Assembly: GCA_029939815.1 (NCBI GenBank)
Contig: JAOZSF010000120.1
Location: 1 to 6,488 of the forward strand
DNA: 6,488 bases
Origin: a bacterium
Lineage (GTDB): Bacteria > Auribacterota > UBA3054 > B51-G9
Direction of reading: 5' to 3'
Shown: one piece after another, positions 5,242-6,488 of the stretch
Position numbering within the stretch: the first letter of the stretch is position 1
How the letters are laid out: every line of letters starts with the position of its first letter
Made by a program: the position numbers and the translations under genes
Notes under the pieces: generated by a model
What the model saw: only the letters and a program-made list of their open reading frames with translations
The model's database searches: none
What the model was told of the DNA's origin: nothing

Positions 5242-6488
5242 ATGAAAAAGCACAATTTTGTTCACACTGTTTTACTATTAATTTTATTTATTATAACTGC
5301 TCCAAATGTTTTCGGAATAAGCGGAGATATCAACGGTTCGGGAAGAGTTGACGGCAAAGATCTTGCCTTTCTCGCGCGTTATTACGGAGAAAACACAAAT
5401 GCCGTAAACCATTTGGCGGATTTGAATTTAGATGGAGTTATAAATACAAATGATTATATAATTCTTAACGCTAATTTTGGTAAAACCGATGCCGGCGGAG
5501 CTGCTGCGTGGGTTTCCGATAATTCAAAGGTTTATAAACTAAGTGTGGATAACGGAACTGTCCGGTCAACGATTTCAGGAATTCCTGGAACGCCGGTTCT
5601 AAATGATATAAATCCCGATACCGGTGAAGCATGGGTGGTTTGCAACGTTTCAAATTTGATTTATGTTATTTCACCTTTCGTTCCTCTTGAATACAATGTA
5701 ATCAGTAATAGCGGATATCATTATACTTATTATGTGCCCGGAATATTAAATGTTGATTTGTCGGCAGGAACAAATGCGGCAGTTTGTGTTGACGGTAAAG
5801 TGTATTACTGGTATGGTTTTCCAAAGAATTATGATTTTACGGGTGATACCGCGCGAGTTCATTACAAGGAATTTCTTGGGATGTATGACCCCAGAAGAGC
5901 ATTGATTTATAAAGATAAATATATTTGGGCACAAGAAAAGTATTATTTCAGCGAATTTAAATATTATAAATTATATTTATCTGCACCGTCTGTTTATAAT
6001 GTTCAATCAGGAGGAGTTTATCACAGCAGTAAGTCATTACCGCAGAGTGGTGAGAATTATCCTGATAATGTGCTTGACTCTTCCGGAAACATAGTCGCAA
6101 AATTGAAAGCGCTGTTAGATAAAGTTTCTGCGCTAAGTATGGGAGTTACGGCTACAAGAGATAACGGTAAGCAAATATGGACTATACGGGTTAATCCTGA
6201 AGATAATTCTTTGTGGTACACAGAGTATTATGATAAGAAAATAAATCATATTTCAAGTGATTTAAATGAACAGTTTCTTTATAAAAATACCGATTTGTCG
6301 TTAGTGATTCAAGCGATTGATAATGACAGAAAACATATCTGGGCGATTGGCGGAGATTCTTATCAATCTTATTATTTAAAAAAAATATGTGTGTTGAATT
6401 ATCTTGGAAATACAGATTTTCAAATTGAAAATCCGGATTTTGATACGCTGAATTCATTAAAATTGTTTCTACCTAAAATATTCACGGG
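5242..6488 (+). CDS. Secreted protein with N-terminal dockerin and probable beta-propeller, 3' end outside window
   Basis: The frame is open for 415 codons and runs off the window. Residues 1-25 are a signal peptide (MKKHN, then the core VLLLILFIITA, cleavage probably near VFG). A type I dockerin follows at once, with two calcium-binding F-hand repeats: GDINGSGRVDGKDLAFLARYYG (28-49; ligands D29, N31, S33, D40) and DLNLDGVINTNDYIILNANFG (60-80; D60, N62, D64, D71). From about residue 88 on, short Trp-led motifs recur: AAWVSDNSKVYKLS (88-101), EAWVVCNVSNLIYVIS (129-144), IWAQEKYYF (228-236), LWYTEYYDKKINHIS (324-338) and HIWAIGG (365-371). Several are spaced about 40 residues apart, which suggests beta-propeller blades. 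Dockerins bind cohesins on scaffold or surface proteins; an N-terminal position is less usual than a C-terminal one. No catalytic residues are recognised, so the role may be binding or cell-surface attachment. It has its own strong promoter and is divergent from mlaA. Confidence 0.85.
   Translation, partial: MKKHNFVHTVLLLILFIITAPNVFGISGDINGSGRVDGKDLAFLARYYGENTNAVNHLADLNLDGVINTNDYIILNANFGKTDAGGAAAWVSDNSKVYKLSVDNGTVRSTISGIPGTPVLNDINPDTGEAWVVCNVSNLIYVISPFVPLEYNVISNSGYHYTYYVPGILNVDLSAGTNAAVCVDGKVYYWYGFPKNYDFTGDTARVHYKEFLGMYDPRRALIYKDKYIWAQEKYYFSEFKYYKLYLSAPSVYNVQSGGVYHSSKSLPQSGENYPDNVLDSSGNIVAKLKALLDKVSALSMGVTATRDNGKQIWTIRVNPEDNSLWYTEYYDKKINHISSDLNEQFLYKNTDLSLVIQAIDNDRKHIWAIGGDSYQSYYLKKICVLNYLGNTDFQIENPDFDTLNSLKLFLPKIFT

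Noticed and set aside
5576..5587. 12-bp palindrome CAGGAATTCCTG in the dockerin gene
   Set aside because: It is short, within coding sequence, and expected by chance at this length more often than the 26-bp case.
5471..6457. Short minus-strand open frames inside the dockerin gene
   Set aside because: The plus frame from 5242 is continuous, has a promoter, Shine-Dalgarno and signal peptide, and contains clear dockerin repeats. The minus frames have none.
1..6488. CRISPR arrays, tRNA or rRNA genes, integrase or transposase genes
   Set aside because: No regularly spaced direct repeats, no tRNA-like cloverleaf and no recombinase or transposase motifs were seen on either strand.

Overview
The window comes from a Gram-negative (diderm), fairly low-GC bacterium. 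An MlaA-family outer-membrane phospholipid protein implies an outer membrane. A dockerin-bearing secreted protein, KilA-N/HsdM remnants and several palindromic intergenic repeats suggest a repeat-rich genome that has lost DNA from some accessory genes. The lineage cannot be fixed from sequence alone; an uncultured or gut-associated phylum such as Elusimicrobiota/Endomicrobia is only a guess.

Layout. (1) 1-950, + strand: wreckage of a type I restriction-modification locus. It holds an hsdM pseudogene with a large internal deletion, overlapping by 4 nt a KilA-N domain gene whose C-terminal part seems lost; no hsdS or hsdR follows. A 26-bp perfect palindrome sits inside the KilA-N reading frame. 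(2) 946-980: an A+T-rich reiterated repeat that supplies the stop codons of both convergent neighbours. (3) 968-4906, - strand, read right to left: mlaA, then a secreted alpha/beta hydrolase (15 nt downstream), then, after a 252-nt gap full of palindromic repeats, a 12-TM MFS carrier resembling the LplT/Aas-N-terminal lysophospholipid transporter branch. (4) 4907-5241: a divergent intergenic region with two textbook sigma70 promoters (TTGACA-N17-TATAAT), one facing each way. (5) 5242-6488, + strand: the 5' part of a gene for a secreted protein with an N-terminal dockerin and a probable beta-propeller; it runs off the window.

How the genes may work together. MlaA removes mislocalised phospholipid from the outer leaflet of the outer membrane. 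A secreted Ser-Asp-His hydrolase could deacylate lipids, and an LplT-like carrier could return lysolipids across the inner membrane. The three co-oriented genes therefore read plausibly as a phospholipid retrieval, deacylation and recycling unit. The MlaA assignment is strong, the hydrolase fold is clear, and its substrate and the carrier's substrate are inference. The MlaA here is unusual: it has no cysteine at all, so it cannot be a lipoprotein, and it carries an extra region of about 140 residues between signal peptide and domain.
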